DNA of 64,000 nt from positions 6,274,699-6,338,698 of the forward strand of contig OX422194.1 in assembly GCA_949130485.1 (NCBI GenBank), read 5' to 3'. The position numbers and the translations under genes are program-made. Below the pieces are notes generated by a model, which ran no database searches, was not told where the DNA came from, and was given only the letters and a program-made list of their open reading frames with translations. Positions within the stretch are counted from its first letter, which is position 1. Each line of letters starts with the position of its first letter. Positions 52,501 to 61,804 of the stretch are shown here, in pieces. The DNA is from Agelas oroides. Taxonomy: Eukaryota; Porifera; Demospongiae; Agelasida; Agelasidae.

Positions 52501-55500
52501 CTCAAATGCGTATACTGTAAGCTCCCCAAAATACCCCCCCCCTTTTTGCATGCTACTTTGAGGCAAAAGTGGAGAGGGGGTGTTTGCTCCCTCCCCCCTC
52601 ACAGTTCTTTTTGCATGAGGTCGACAATCACCACTGCCACGGCTTTTTGAAAGAATGCTGGCTTCACTGAATGTGTACTACCAGTGTTACAGGAAATTTG
52701 ATTGCTCAGAAATATTATCGCAGCGTTCATGTTTCCTAGGAAGATTTATTGTCAAGCGTAACTTTTTTCTAAGAAATATTATCGCGGCGTTCATGTTTTC
52801 TAGGAAGATTATCATCGAGCGTAACTTTTTCCTAGGAAATATTATCGCAGCCAGGAAATTTGATTGCTCACTGTGTCATCAGAGAGTCGGTAGACTCTCT
52901 ATGTAGGGATGGCGCCGACGTGCAATACTTAAGCAAAAGCCATATAACTTCACCACAAACACGCTAAAAGCTTATTTAAGCGCCCAGGCTTCCTCTTTGA
53001 GTGCCTTTATGATCAGCAAGACTTATATAAGTGGCCAAAAGCCACACGGAAGATAGCTAAACGCAAAAGTGTGCGATAGCAAAAGTGCCATTTTTCGTCT
53101 TCTTTCTTTCTTTCTTTCTTTCTTTGTTACGACTTTTGTTCAAACAACGATAACTTAAAAACGGTTCAAGCACTCACCTTGATTTTAGCACGAAACGGAT
53201 GCTCATCACAGCGCGCAGCTTCCCAATCACTCAGCGACTTCATAGCTTCAAATTCACCCTGGTCAACAAAAGCCATTCACAACACTCTGAGGCTGCTGTC
53301 CGTTGCTTAGGACGCCATTTTCTAATTTTGTACGCATGCGCACACGAAGTCTCGTTCCCAGACCAAAGACCACGGTCATTGGTCTGGAAGCGAGACTAGT
53401 ACACAAGCGAAATGGCCAGCGGGAGTACGCGTGGCGGGCACGGTCTTTCCCCCGGCATTGGGCAAGGCTTATGAACACCACGTAGGTAAGGCGCTACCTA
53501 CTTGTAGCTACACTAAAAATAGCCTACTCACAGCTTTAGTGAACTGTAAAGCTAAGGTGATCAGTTGTCAGTATGATAGTTTTCTGTCTGTGCTGCAGCT
53601 GGTCAGTCGTCATGACAACTGAATCATGAAATTTGTTTCACAAAGTTTGGTAGGGAGAGTGGTTGGCCCTTCATCAGGTTCTAGCTGGCTATATTACACA
53701 TAATTATTACATGCCTGGAACCACTACTGAACTGTCAACGCCGTTTCAAAAGTTCTGGTGTTGCGGTTTAATATTACACTTAAAATATTCTTCTTAGGCT
53801 TACTAAGGTCTAACTGTAACTGAGATTAACATCAAAAAAGTACAGAAACAAGACTTAAAAAACATTAAAAATGTAAAAAGATGTAGGCATGCCAAAAAGT
53901 AGGCAAACAAGATAGGGATAATGCATGAAAGCAAAGGTCAACATATTGGCAAAGCCCCATCCCTACATCTTTTTCACACTGCAGTTAGACAGCGTGTTTG
54001 AGAGCTACTTGGTAGCTATCTGATAGCTACGTACGAGACAAACATACCTAGGTACACAGACACAAATGGCTGGATCACACTCCTCGTTCCCAGGCTATGT
54101 GGGGGGAGCTAGGAAGTGGCCTGAGAACGGGGCTACAGCTGGTGAACTTGTAGCCTCGTTCCCAGGCTATGTGGGAGGAGCTAGGAAGTGGCCTGAGAAC
54201 GAGGCTACAGCAGTAAAGTCGGTGAACTTGTAGCCTCGTTCCCAGGTCATGTGGGAGGAGCTAGGAAGTGGCCTGAGAACGAGGCTACAGCCATGATGAA
54301 CTGCCAGTAAAGGTTGGAGTAAACTTGTGGTACGTTTTAGGACGACCCCCATGCACCGTCTAACTGCAGTGTGAAAAAGATGTAGGGATGGGGCTTTGCC
54401 AATATGTTGACCTTTGCTTTCATGCATTATCCCTATCTTGTTTGCCTACTTTTTGGCATGCCATCCCTACATCTTTTTACATTTTTAATGTTTTTTAAGT
54501 CTTGTAGGAATGAGCAACTCCTCTTGTCAATGTGACTATACTCAGTCACTTACTCCTAGCTAGGTCCAGTGACCAGTGGGAGAGCTCCTCTGGAATCAGT
54601 GGCTCCAACAGTAAGTGATTCTTAGTAGGAAATGGATATACGTAGGCAAGAAACTTTTAATGAGGAAAATAGTGCCCTGCACTTTGTTTGAAGTTCGGAT
54701 ATGAAACAGAAATTCGAAGAGTATTCCAATAAACATATAGATGGTTTCCATGGGGCGTGGCTTCACTTCTGGAGGGCAAGAGCCAGTGTCTGTGATTAGT
54801 GCAGCTGTGTGCAAAATATAAGCAAGGAAGCGCTACATCGAGTACCGAAAGACAAAAGAAGCTGCTTCTCTCAAGGTGAAAGGTCCATTGTACAGCTGCC
54901 TCTTGATTGTGCGTTTGCCCTCATGAAGTTGGATGCTTGGAAACCATCTATAGGAAAGGGCTGGCACAAAACAGAAATTTCTGGCTTCACTGATAGCAAT
55001 TAGTTTTGATGCAACAAAAAGTGCTTGGTACATAACAAGAATGCTTGAACTTCATGCGATAGATTTGTGTGCAAATCACTCAGCGTAAAGCTCATGTAAA
55101 GGACACAAGTTATACCAAGAAAATTACTGGCTTTATCAAGTAGTCTCAAATTAGCCTTTCAAGTATCCCTGACTGGAAGCAACTACTCATACGGTCTCAA
55201 ACACACTTTCAGGTTGGTGTGCCAATATGCGGCTGCCCTACCAATTGCATTTCAGACCAGGGCCAACAGTTTGTCAATACACTCAACACTACAGCAAGGG
55301 GGGACAATTTTGATGGAAAGTCCAGAAGTAGAATAAGTTAGCAATCATCGGACGACAGGTATAATTGGACACTCAAACGTGGAGAGAAAACTGTGTAAAC
55401 ACTTGGTGATACCGCCAGACTGTAGCGGAGGTACACGGTACCTGGTGTACCAAAAATGACGCTTGCACATTGTTTCCTATTGACTCTAGAAGCGATAAAA

Positions 55501-58500
55501 TGACCGCCCGAAAAAAATCAATCCTCGGATAAATGTATCTGTTTGCAGACACCATTGTCTGTGCCTTCTCTGAAGCTGCTTTTGGAGAAATATATCTGTA
55601 TTTCATGTTTCTTTCCATAAATATGCTACTTGATTTATGTGCAGTATAAATATGTGAGTTTGAACGATATGGTGCTATATCTCGAGAACTACTTAACGCA
55701 CAAACATCGGACAAGTACCAGCATGTAGCCAAGAGCCTGTAGATTCTACTGATGCTAATGTTGTGGAGACTTCAACTTGTTTGGAGACAACACAGCAAGA
55801 AATGACAAGTTTCACCGTCCAATTATTGATCAGATGACCCTGGTCCATGTTCAGCCCACACTCCAGAGTGCTCAAAGCAGCTACTGCAACGAAAGCTGAT
55901 TGCGAATTGTGGTTTGGGCTAGTGGTTTGGTGTGTAAACACTTACAAAAGCACTCAATGACTGAGCTAAAGCTCTGCAGTCATTAAGCCAGCGGTCCAGA
56001 TAATTGGATTTTAAAGCAAGAACAGGAAGTGCCCGGGAGGCTTCATTCCAACGTGTAATTAGCGTGCCGCTTACTTCCTGCCTTTTCCAACAGACAGCTC
56101 TCTCAAACCATGGCCGATTCAAGCTGGACTTGCGCTCGTTTTTATACAATGGTACCTTAACTTCACGAAAATCCACTTTTGGTCGGCGTCAGGCAAGGTT
56201 AGGCGGCGTACGAACGGCTTTTGTCAACATTGTCGCGCGCGACTCAATCGACATCCCCGCACGAAATTTGTCACATTTTGTTACGCCTGGACCGATCTGC
56301 ACGATCTATATATCGGCGGATAGCCCGGAAAAAAAGGCACAAAATATGTGAAAATGGGCCTGTCTTACCGTACACTTTTTGCACTACCCGAGCTACAAGC
56401 AAGCCAAAAATTTCGTGTTCACGTGTATGTAGACAGGCCTCAGACACAACTCAGTGAAAGACTGTCGATATAAGCTAAAAGAAGGTAACAGCAAGTTGAA
56501 ATAAAGTGGGGAATAGCCATATAGCCAAGATAATGCCATCTATAGGCCTATAATGCAAAGTACCACCAGTAATTCACTGAACAAGAGTGCCGTACCATAG
56601 CAAGTGTGTTGCTGTGTCTGTCAATCTGTATGCCAGTGTTGTCTGATTACTACCAACCAGTGTGCCTGAATGGACCTGAAAATATCAATGCTAATGAATG
56701 TGGTATTTTCAGATGCTGAACCGGTAGGTGATATAGTGACAGAGCGAGACAACACTGGCATATAGCTACAGGGTGTACAGTTACATCATTGTGCCATGGC
56801 TATGTCACCATCTTGAGAGACCAACAGGATGGTTTTGATTATGAATTTATGCACTAGTGCATCAACTGCCCATACCAGCATTGCTTCCAGTAGAAGCCTT
56901 GTATACTGTACGAGGTACATGTACCTCGAATGCCTTTACTAGCTCCCTGCGTAAAACAGAATGCTGTTTAAGTTAGTGCATTGTTGTTGATTGAGTTCTC
57001 AAAGGCTAGTTTTCAAAAGAAGAAATAAGAGTTGAAGACACATTTCTATTTTTCTGTGACTGGTTCTGAACCAAAATGGCTTAGGCAGTTCACAAGGATC
57101 TTCCCCTTTGTAGCCTGGGTGGTGGCCTGATTATGAGGCTATAAAAATAGCATAGCTAAATGCATGTGATGGGGACACTACCTGTGCAACTATGTTGATA
57201 TGCAAAGCAGTGTCATATCAATGCGTTAAAGATCAGTGATACCGGCAAGGCACGAATTGATGCGATATTTCCATGGTATGTCAACAGGATAAATTACGAT
57301 GCCAAGCAATACCAGTGGCAAGGGAAACTAAAATCTGAGGTGTACTTTGTCACTACCAAAAGTACTTTCAAGTGTTAGCTAACTGTTCTTCATCCTCGCT
57401 CACAACACTTTGTACTTTGTGGATAAAGAATGCATAATTATGCTTTGCTGCTTGCCAGTTTACACATCTTGGTGTATATTGGAATAGCCTTGTACGAGAC
57501 TAGTCATCAGTGCATGTAGGATACTAAACTTGTAGGGAGAATGCTTACACACATTTGTTCAATGAGCTGGTACTTTATAGATGGCATTATCTTAGCTATA
57601 TGGTTGGAATATGCTACTGCCCACTTTATTTCAACTTGCTGTTACCTTCTTTTTGCTTCTTTTAGCTTGTCTCGACAGTCTTTCACTTCTTCCAGCTCCC
57701 TGAGTTGTGTCTGAGACCTGTCTACATACACGTGAACATGAAATTTTTGGCTTGCTTTTAGCTTGGGTAGTGCAAAAAGTTTACGGTAAGACAGGCCCAT
57801 TTTCACATATTTTGTGCCTTTTTTTCCGGGCTATCCGCCGATATATAGATTGTGCAGATCAGTCCAGGCGTAACAAAATGTGACAAAATTTCGTGTGGGG
57901 ATGTCGATTGAGTCGCGCGCGACAATGTTGACAAAAACCGTTCGTACGCCGCCTAACCTTGCCTGACGCCGACCAAAAGTGGATTTTCGTGAAGTTAAGG
58001 TACCATTGTATAAAAATGAGTGCAAGTCCGGCGTGAATCGGCCATGGTTTGAGAGAGCTGTCTGTTGGAAAAGGCAGGAAGTAAGCGGCACACTAATTAC
58101 ACGTTGGAATGAAGCCTCCCGGGCACTTCCTGTTCTTGCTTTAAAATCCAATTATCTGGACTGCTGGCTTAACGACTGTCTGGGCCCTTGAAGGCATGCC
58201 ATTTACCACGGAGCATTTAAACAAATGAAAAACTAACTTGCGGGTTAAAGCGGGGGAGGGCATTTGTTCAAATGCAGTAATTGCATTGTAAGCTACCTCT
58301 GTGCCATTTGCACATAATTCTAAAAGCATTTTAGTGGATTGGTACCCTACTTTACAGTCATACATGGTGTAGTTGTGGGTTACCATCATCAGTTTGCCTG
58401 CTTGTTACTTTCAGGTTCTCCCATTGTAACCAATCTGAGATATGATAATCAGTCCAGGAACCTCACCTGCACCTCCACTGGTGGACCTGCTACCACTGTC

Positions 58501-58696
58501 ACCTGGAGGAGAGATGGAGCTGTGATAACTCTCAGTGCAACCTACCAGCAGACCAAGACAGTAGTGGATCCTGTTGAGGGTACCTACCAGACAGTGCTCA
58601 CCATTGACCCATCATTGAGTCAGTGTGACATTGTGGGGATATACAACTGCACAGTGGAGAATGTCAGAGGAGGATCATCTATGATGGTGGTTGTTG
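37500..58696 (+). CDS. Gene B: secreted or membrane Ig-domain receptor, tandem paralogue of gene A (3' incomplete)
   Basis: Three exons are visible: signal peptide (37500-37578), CC-type Ig-like domain (51774-52112) and Ig domain (58415-58696). All junctions are phase 1 and join in frame. The two Ig exons are in the same order as, and close in sequence to, gene A exons 8689-9042 and 11637-11921. I therefore infer an RPTP-like receptor continuing beyond the window, but no transmembrane or phosphatase exon of gene B is in view. It might also encode a different Ig receptor. Intron 1 is 14.2 kb and packed with retroelements. Confidence 0.72.
38484..38790. repeat. Minisatellite, 83-88 bp unit, about 4 copies
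   Basis: Copies start at GGACTCCCATGGACAG near 38484, 38567, 38652 and 38739. Each contains CCCACCTGTCCCAT and GGATAGGACGGACAGTGGG. It is in intron 1 of gene B, and the frames through it are not genes. Confidence 0.92.
39831..40553. mobile_element. TIR element with TTAAGGTTACGGGATA ends
   Basis: Left TTAAGGTTACGGGATA and right TATCCCGTAACCTTAA. It has no transposase and abuts the 3' end of the retrotransposon that follows. Confidence 0.75.
40556..42085 (-). pseudogene. Non-LTR retrotransposon reverse transcriptase (frameshifted)
   Basis: The minus strand encodes, in order, INQLKPGKSDG, PIPKGAKDPAKSCNYRGIA, LQFGFKKGCSTD, LLDMSKAFDMVDH, then after one frameshift near 41515 [21 protein letters not shown] and the catalytic CYADDLALLAPS. 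This is the finger-palm-thumb order of L1/CR1/jockey-type reverse transcriptases. Its 5' part is interrupted by a TIR element at 42095. No endonuclease domain is clearly visible beyond it. Confidence 0.88.
42095..43023. mobile_element. TIR element, TAGCCTCGTTCC family, with 9-bp duplication (outer)
   Basis: Long inverted ends of about 90 bp start TAGCCTCGTTCC and continue through CATTTTATCA and AAGGGTAGACA. The flanks are CACAGGAGG at 42086-42094 and 43024-43032. A related copy is at 58975-59570. A 9-bp duplication and long TIRs suggest a Mutator-like element; no transposase is present. It contains another element at 42198-42520. Confidence 0.9.
42198..42520. mobile_element. Nested TIR element with 9-bp duplication (inner)
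   Basis: Inverted ends TAGTCTCGTGCC and GGAGATGAGACTA extend about 75 bp through GAGAAACG-TCTGGTGAAC. GACTTAATT is duplicated at 42189-42197 and 42521-42529. The copy of the host element at 58975-59570 has one CGACTTAATTG at this position, an empty site. Confidence 0.92.
43165..43601. mobile_element. TIR element with 15-bp subrepeats and a FLYWCH-like fragment
   Basis: The left arm is an array of AATGTCAACTCCCAG-type 15-bp units (43175-43290). The right arm (about 43546-43601) has the same units inverted, ending in GAAACTAACTC against GAGTTAGTCTC. On the minus strand between them, 43387-43560 encodes SFWRCCLQTCVARLL and GEHNHAPKEKY. This resembles the Cys-His half of a FLYWCH zinc finger, a domain often carried by Mutator-like elements. 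The spacing between Cys and His parts is short, so the domain may be damaged. Confidence 0.5.
44260..44720 (+). pseudogene. hAT-like (DUF4371/ZMYM-type) transposase remnant
   Basis: Two open stretches in different frames read VHFNSLNLTVANS, then LRKFSPRRKDIFCKL and TLCPTCWIVHAASLESI. They match the expected order VHC.AHSLNL, then SPRR and LCPTRWTVR.SL.SI of hAT transposases of the DUF4371 type. Arg of PTRW is Cys here and the frame is broken. It is dead and partial; other transposase parts are not visible. Confidence 0.6.
44820..44905. repeat. Dispersed repeat shared with 55625-55710
   Basis: TTTATGTGCAGTAGAAATGTG followed by CGAACGATAT and ATATCTCGAGAACTACTTA recurs near 55630-55700 in the same orientation. 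The origin is unknown. Confidence 0.6.
45733..46648 (-). pseudogene. Tyrosine recombinase of the DIRS/Ngaro-like element
   Basis: Two overlapping frames joined by one frameshift near 46055. The first has an N-terminal core-binding part (HHTIKSYLSAVRHLQ) and FYGFLRAGEM with catalytic Arg. The second has the HSFRIGAATTAA box (His and second Arg), LGWWEST and the terminal AYLRYIR nucleophile Tyr. The catalytic R-H-R-Y set is thus present across the two frames. It ends just inside the left direct repeat. Confidence 0.88.
46697..47074 (-). pseudogene. RNase H-like region of the DIRS/Ngaro-like element
   Basis: Encodes NILAKELLPTVIAAATWG, CHCDNAAVVALINAG and ARHIPGSLNVAADALSH. These match the E, D and N-x-x-A-D-A-L-S parts of RNase H in DIRS elements. 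It lies between reverse transcriptase and recombinase. Degraded frames connect it to the RT upstream. Confidence 0.8.
47459..48406 (-). pseudogene. Reverse transcriptase of the DIRS/Ngaro-like element
   Basis: A 315-residue frame with HISRFGVIPKKHAQNEWRMI, KVDVESAFRIVPVHPKD, LPFGLRSAPNIFN and the catalytic VIHYLDDFLI. These are the fingers and palm motifs of DIRS-type reverse transcriptase. The frame is open here but lies in an element with damage elsewhere. Confidence 0.9.
49270..50769 (+). pseudogene. Penelope-like reverse transcriptase (broken)
   Basis: Pieces in order: LVPADKASNNIIIVCKKYY, GFYWMPKLHKNPYGHRFIAA, VNCF followed by a 1-base frame change near 49870, then QQTIGIPMGTDCAPLVADLF, CRYIDDLLTL, and FPHMDSNI, GVVISQLVRYLRICCNY and FVYRSKLLTTRLLRQGY. 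PKLHK, IPMG-CAPL-ADLF and YIDDLL are typical of Penelope-like reverse transcriptases. Stops between 49897 and 50064 and near 50355 make it non-functional. Confidence 0.88.
51093..51136 (+). ncRNA. Minimal type I hammerhead ribozyme motif
   Basis: Stem I GCAG (51095-51098) pairs with CTGC (51131-51134). The core CTGATGA is at 51099-51105. Stem II is GGCC (51106-51109) and GGCC (51117-51120) with a 7-base loop. GAAA is at 51121-51124. Stem III is only A-C/G-T around a 2-base loop, then GTC with predicted cleavage after C51130. All core bases of the hammerhead are present. Very short stem III is known for hammerheads in Penelope-like elements, where activity is expected from dimers. Confidence 0.85.
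51774..52112 (+). CDS. Gene B exon: CC-type Ig-like domain
   Basis: Phase 1-1 exon, 113 codons, acceptor TACAG, donor GTGAGT. Markers are SAALICTTSG, CC, DEWYFPNGS, RSRTV, VRLNRNPG, TGVFRCEILDASG and LYVGIY. It is homologous to gene A 8689-9042. Joined to the signal exon it would place this domain at the mature N-terminus. Confidence 0.88.
53101..53126. repeat. TTTC microsatellite
   Basis: About six TTTC units inside large element copy 2, next to the empty hAT target site. Confidence 0.9.
54078..54292. repeat. Three tandem TAGCCTCGTTCCCAGG hairpin units
   Basis: Each unit has GTAGCCTCGTTCCCAGG, then GGGAGGAGCTAGGAAGTGG, then CCTGAGAACGAGGCTAC. They are spaced about 70-85 bases, separated by GGTGAACTTG. 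Confidence 0.85.
55230..55300 (+). pseudogene. Possible integrase core remnant
   Basis: One short frame reads GCPTNCISDQGQQFVN, resembling the second catalytic Asp region (GxPxxxxSDxGxxF) of retroviral-type integrases from Ty3-like retrotransposons. Nothing else of the element is recognised nearby, so confidence is low. Confidence 0.35.
55977..58184. mobile_element. Fold-back-like element with about 600-bp inverted arms
   Basis: 55977 to about 56570 is repeated in inverse at about 57585 to 58184. The arms share TTAAGCCAGC, CCAGATAATTGG, GACAATGTTGACAAAA, AGACAGGCC and ATAGATGGCATTATCTT in order. About 1 kb lies between. Each arm has open frames on both strands that I cannot assign (one begins MDFREVKVPLYKN, the other MDFKARTGSAREA). 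Their near identity reflects the arm duplication. Confidence 0.85.
58415..58696 (+). CDS. Gene B exon: Ig domain
   Basis: Phase 1-1 exon, 94 codons, acceptor TTCAG, donor GTGAGT. Markers are NLTCTST, VTWRRDG and YNCTVENVRG. Close homologue of gene A 11637-11921. Codon differences are modest, suggesting relatively recent duplication or conversion. Confidence 0.92.
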
Positions 58697-58749
58697 GTGA
58701 GTTGATCCTAGAGGAGTATGTATGCATGATTTTTTATCCTAATTATCTG

Positions 58750-58875
58750 GATAAGGACAGGGGCCACCTGACTGCTTATTTTGCGTAACATAGCGGTCCC
58801 ATCTCTTGGTCATCCTTTGTAGCGTGAGTAATGAAATGTGTTCTGCATGCTGGGTGACTTTGATTTAGTTCAAGT
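58750..58875 (+). repeat. Penelope-like tail with ablated hammerhead
   Basis: Aligns by eye with 51035-51150: CCACCTGACTGC, CCCATCTC, GGTCA-CC and GCATGCTGGGTGACTTTG. The ribozyme region is shortened to GAGTAATGAAATGTGTTCTGC, which lacks CTGATGA and stem II. It is a dead relative of the hammerhead. Confidence 0.65.
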
Positions 58876-58974
58876 TAAATTAACCAGGTTAATCAACAAA
58901 TCATTCCTACGTATACCTGTCTTGTGCATGCATGGTCCATGCAGTCTACATGCAGGCCTCATGCAGGCTTCCCA

Positions 58975-59570
58975 TAGCCTCGTTCCCAGGCTCTCCCCGC
59001 TACGGAGGTGGAGAGCCTGGAATATTTTATCACGTGCATGACGTCAAGGGTAGACATAACTTAATTACGCGGGGGTGGACTAAGCTGGGCACCCACGCAC
59101 GTTCAGGCACAAGCATTTAAGACTACTACAGTCTTATATTCGGGTGAATATGGCTTTAGTGTGTTACCTTCGTCGTTGCAGTCAGTGATATATAGTTGTC
59201 CACGTAGAACTAGTTGATTTCTTGAGTCAGTGGCGACAACTCGAACAACAACGACGCTGGCTTACAACACACAACAAATCACGAAGTTTCTTGCCATGCA
59301 GCCCCTCAGGTGCCGTGTCTGACACTCTGGGAATCTACTACACCGGTCTACCTTGCGATTTACGGCTGCTATAGCCAGCAGTTTTCGTGCCATCGTAGCT
59401 ACGCGTGTACTTGCCTCGATCGCGAGCTCCGAACGACATGGGCGGGATTCCGTGCATGTCCATGCGCAATTAAGTCGTGTCTACCTCGCGTCTACCCTTG
59501 ACGTCATGCACGTGATAAAATGTACCAGGCTCTCCCCCTCCTTAGCGGGGAGAGCCTGGGAACGAGGCTA
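58975..59570. mobile_element. TIR element, TAGCCTCGTTCCCAGG family, 9-bp duplication
   Basis: Perfect TAGCCTCGTTCCCAGG ends, with GGCTTCCCA duplicated at 58966-58974 and 59571-59579. It is 596 bp, equal to the 42095-43023 copy without its nested insertion (929 minus 332). The internal sequence is in reverse orientation relative to that copy. No transposase. Confidence 0.93.
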
Positions 59571-60451
59571 GGCTTCCCATACATTTTATTCCACTTACAA
59601 AATCAGATTAGCAATTACTAGTAGTCAACTAAAAGTACAACTTGTGTAAACTATTATTACACAACAGCTCACAATACGGCTGTCATTCAGTTGCCGTGGC
59701 AAGTGCTGCGAACTTTCTGGGAATTTCCAAGCAGATTACTGAACAATATCACGACTTTACTCAATCATAACTGGAAAAGTACTTGAAGTTTGACTAAGTT
59801 ATACGAGTATTGCGTAGTCGGAGTGGGGAAAAAGGTGTCCAGAATTTTACGGAGCTCTTAGCCGTTCTGCCCCTAGTTGTGTGCCAAATCGAAAATCGAT
59901 CACAGCTGAGAGTGGTCACTAGGCCAATTGCATAAGCGCTTGTATCTCGGAGAGTACAATAGCTATGGAGATTGGACATTTTTTACAAAGAGCCTGAAGG
60001 GCTACGTAGCGCTGGTTTCACTTTCGTAGCATGTTCTGTGCCATGTCTACATTCAAGCCTGTCAAGCCATTTTTTGCCGATATTGTACACTTTGTATCTA
60101 CCGTGTGACTTGAGCTTTTGGCTTCTAACTCGACTATGTTGTCAGGCCCGTAGGCAGGGTGGGGGGGGGGTTCAAGAGTGTTTGCTCAAACCCCCCTTTT
60201 GGCCTAAAAAGATTTATACACTGCCCAGCTATACAGTTGTAAGTGGTCCACTAGCTTCACTGCCATTGAGAATCACCGCTGTCCAAACGAGTTTGGTTGC
60301 AGATATGCACCCCGTTTGTTCATGGAGAAATAGCGCGGAACGTGCGAATAAGCGGTTTACGCCGCTGCTGCGATGAAGGACACACGTAAATACGTACATA
60401 AGCAAATCGCTGTGCTTGAGAGTTTACCACTTGTCCTTCTAGTGATTCACC

Positions 60452-60693
60452 CAGTGGCGTAGCCAAACCCGGGCCCACCCAGGCCTGGGCCCGGGCGTCA
60501 GCGTCCGGAAAACAGGTGAACATTGTACTTTCGTAGTATAGCTATTTGCAATGATGCAGTTTCCTACGCTCTCTTAACCTCACTGTTTGCGAAAATTTAC
60601 TAGGGGAGCATGCCTCCAGCCCACCCCCGACCAAAAAAAAAAAAAAAACACATGCAGTGCCCAGACGTCGTCTGTGATCTGGCTACGCCACTG
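60452..60693. mobile_element. hAT-like MITE with CAGTGGCGTAGCC ends and 8-bp duplication
   Basis: CAGTGGCGTAGCC at the left and GGCTACGCCACTG at the right, flanked by GATTCACC at 60444-60451 and 60694-60701. The interior is GC-rich with an A tract near 60631-60648. This terminus is a common hAT MITE end. Confidence 0.93.
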
Positions 60694-61804
60694 GATTCAC
60701 CACCAACAATGAAGCGGCAACTGAACAGGCTGGAGTCAAACCATCTTTCTGAAAATGCATGGAAGCAATACATGGGTAGTCTATAGACATCTTGCTGTCA
60801 TATAAGCTTGATGCTCTTTCAGCATACTATTTCACCATCCGTCACTCCACCTGCTGTTCTTCCAACCATAGTACTTTCTTTTGTGGAAATTGGATGTCAG
60901 CTGGCTTAGCAAATGCATATATGCACAGCCAAAAATTGGATGCAATACTCTGCGACCCATGTAGCTACTATGGCTCTGCTTCTGTCCCAAAATACTATGC
61001 CTCAGAAGCAATCTCAGAGCATCTAATTTCTAAAAATTTCCTGGGGGAGCATGCCCGGGCCTCAGAACCCCCTAGTCTTACATGCTTATGCATGCATACA
61101 TACATGTAACCCCCCTTCTGAAAATCCTGGCTCGGAATTGTACTTTTGTCTTGTAAGCAGACGTAATCTCTACCGCTGTATGCAGCACCAATACTAAGGC
61201 ATATTGGAGTGTCAGTTATGTTGTGAACTTTTGTTGCTGCTGAACATGGCAGATATGGGTTGTCTTGTATGCGGAAGGCTGTGGAGTGAGGCAGTGCTGA
61301 GTGCCCTTTTGATGGGTAGTTTATCCATTCATTTTAGTGGGCGTGAATAGGCTAATGTGTATGTAGAGAGTTTTGTGGTGGGCATAGTTGGCAAAATGGC
61401 ACAAGATGTAGGGATGGTGTGAAAGTATTGTGGTATCATTCCCATCTAGTTTGGTTGGTTTTTTGTTTTGGTTTGTTTTGTTTGAGCATAACCGCACCCC
61501 AAGTGGAAAGAAAACGGTGACTGGGGTGCAGGTTGTAACTGCATCCCAAGTACAAAATATCGGGTGTAGGTGGCAGGCCATTTCGTCCTGCCCATAACAG
61601 ACCGTTAAGCAGATCCACTAGAGGCACACACTTCCAAGTGGTGAACAAGCAGCGAGAGCACGAACTCTGACTATAAGAGAAAGGCCATAGGTATGAAGGG
61701 TATGGTAAGCAAGGGTGAAAGACAGAGGGTTAAAACGAAGGTTGTGCCAATCAGCCACTGAGCTGATACAGTACATTAGATTTTACATATCTAGTAACAA
61801 GTGG

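Larger units (their letters stand above)
52885..54510. mobile_element. Large composite element, copy 2 (reverse of 29689-32200)
   Basis: Starts near TATGTAGGGATGGCGCCGAC and ends with the palindromic block (53852-54508) whose ends read ACAAGACTTAAAAAACATT and its inverse. It lacks both insertions found in copy 1. It has a TTTC microsatellite at 53101-53125 and three tandem hairpins of the TAGCCTCGTTCCCAGG type at 54078-54292 in the palindrome loop. It lies in an intron of gene B. Confidence 0.75.

Noticed and set aside
56004-58191. Arm frames of the 2.2-kb inverted element as a host gene
   Set aside because: Both frames occur in both arms as a direct result of the inverted duplication, with no domain or splice context.
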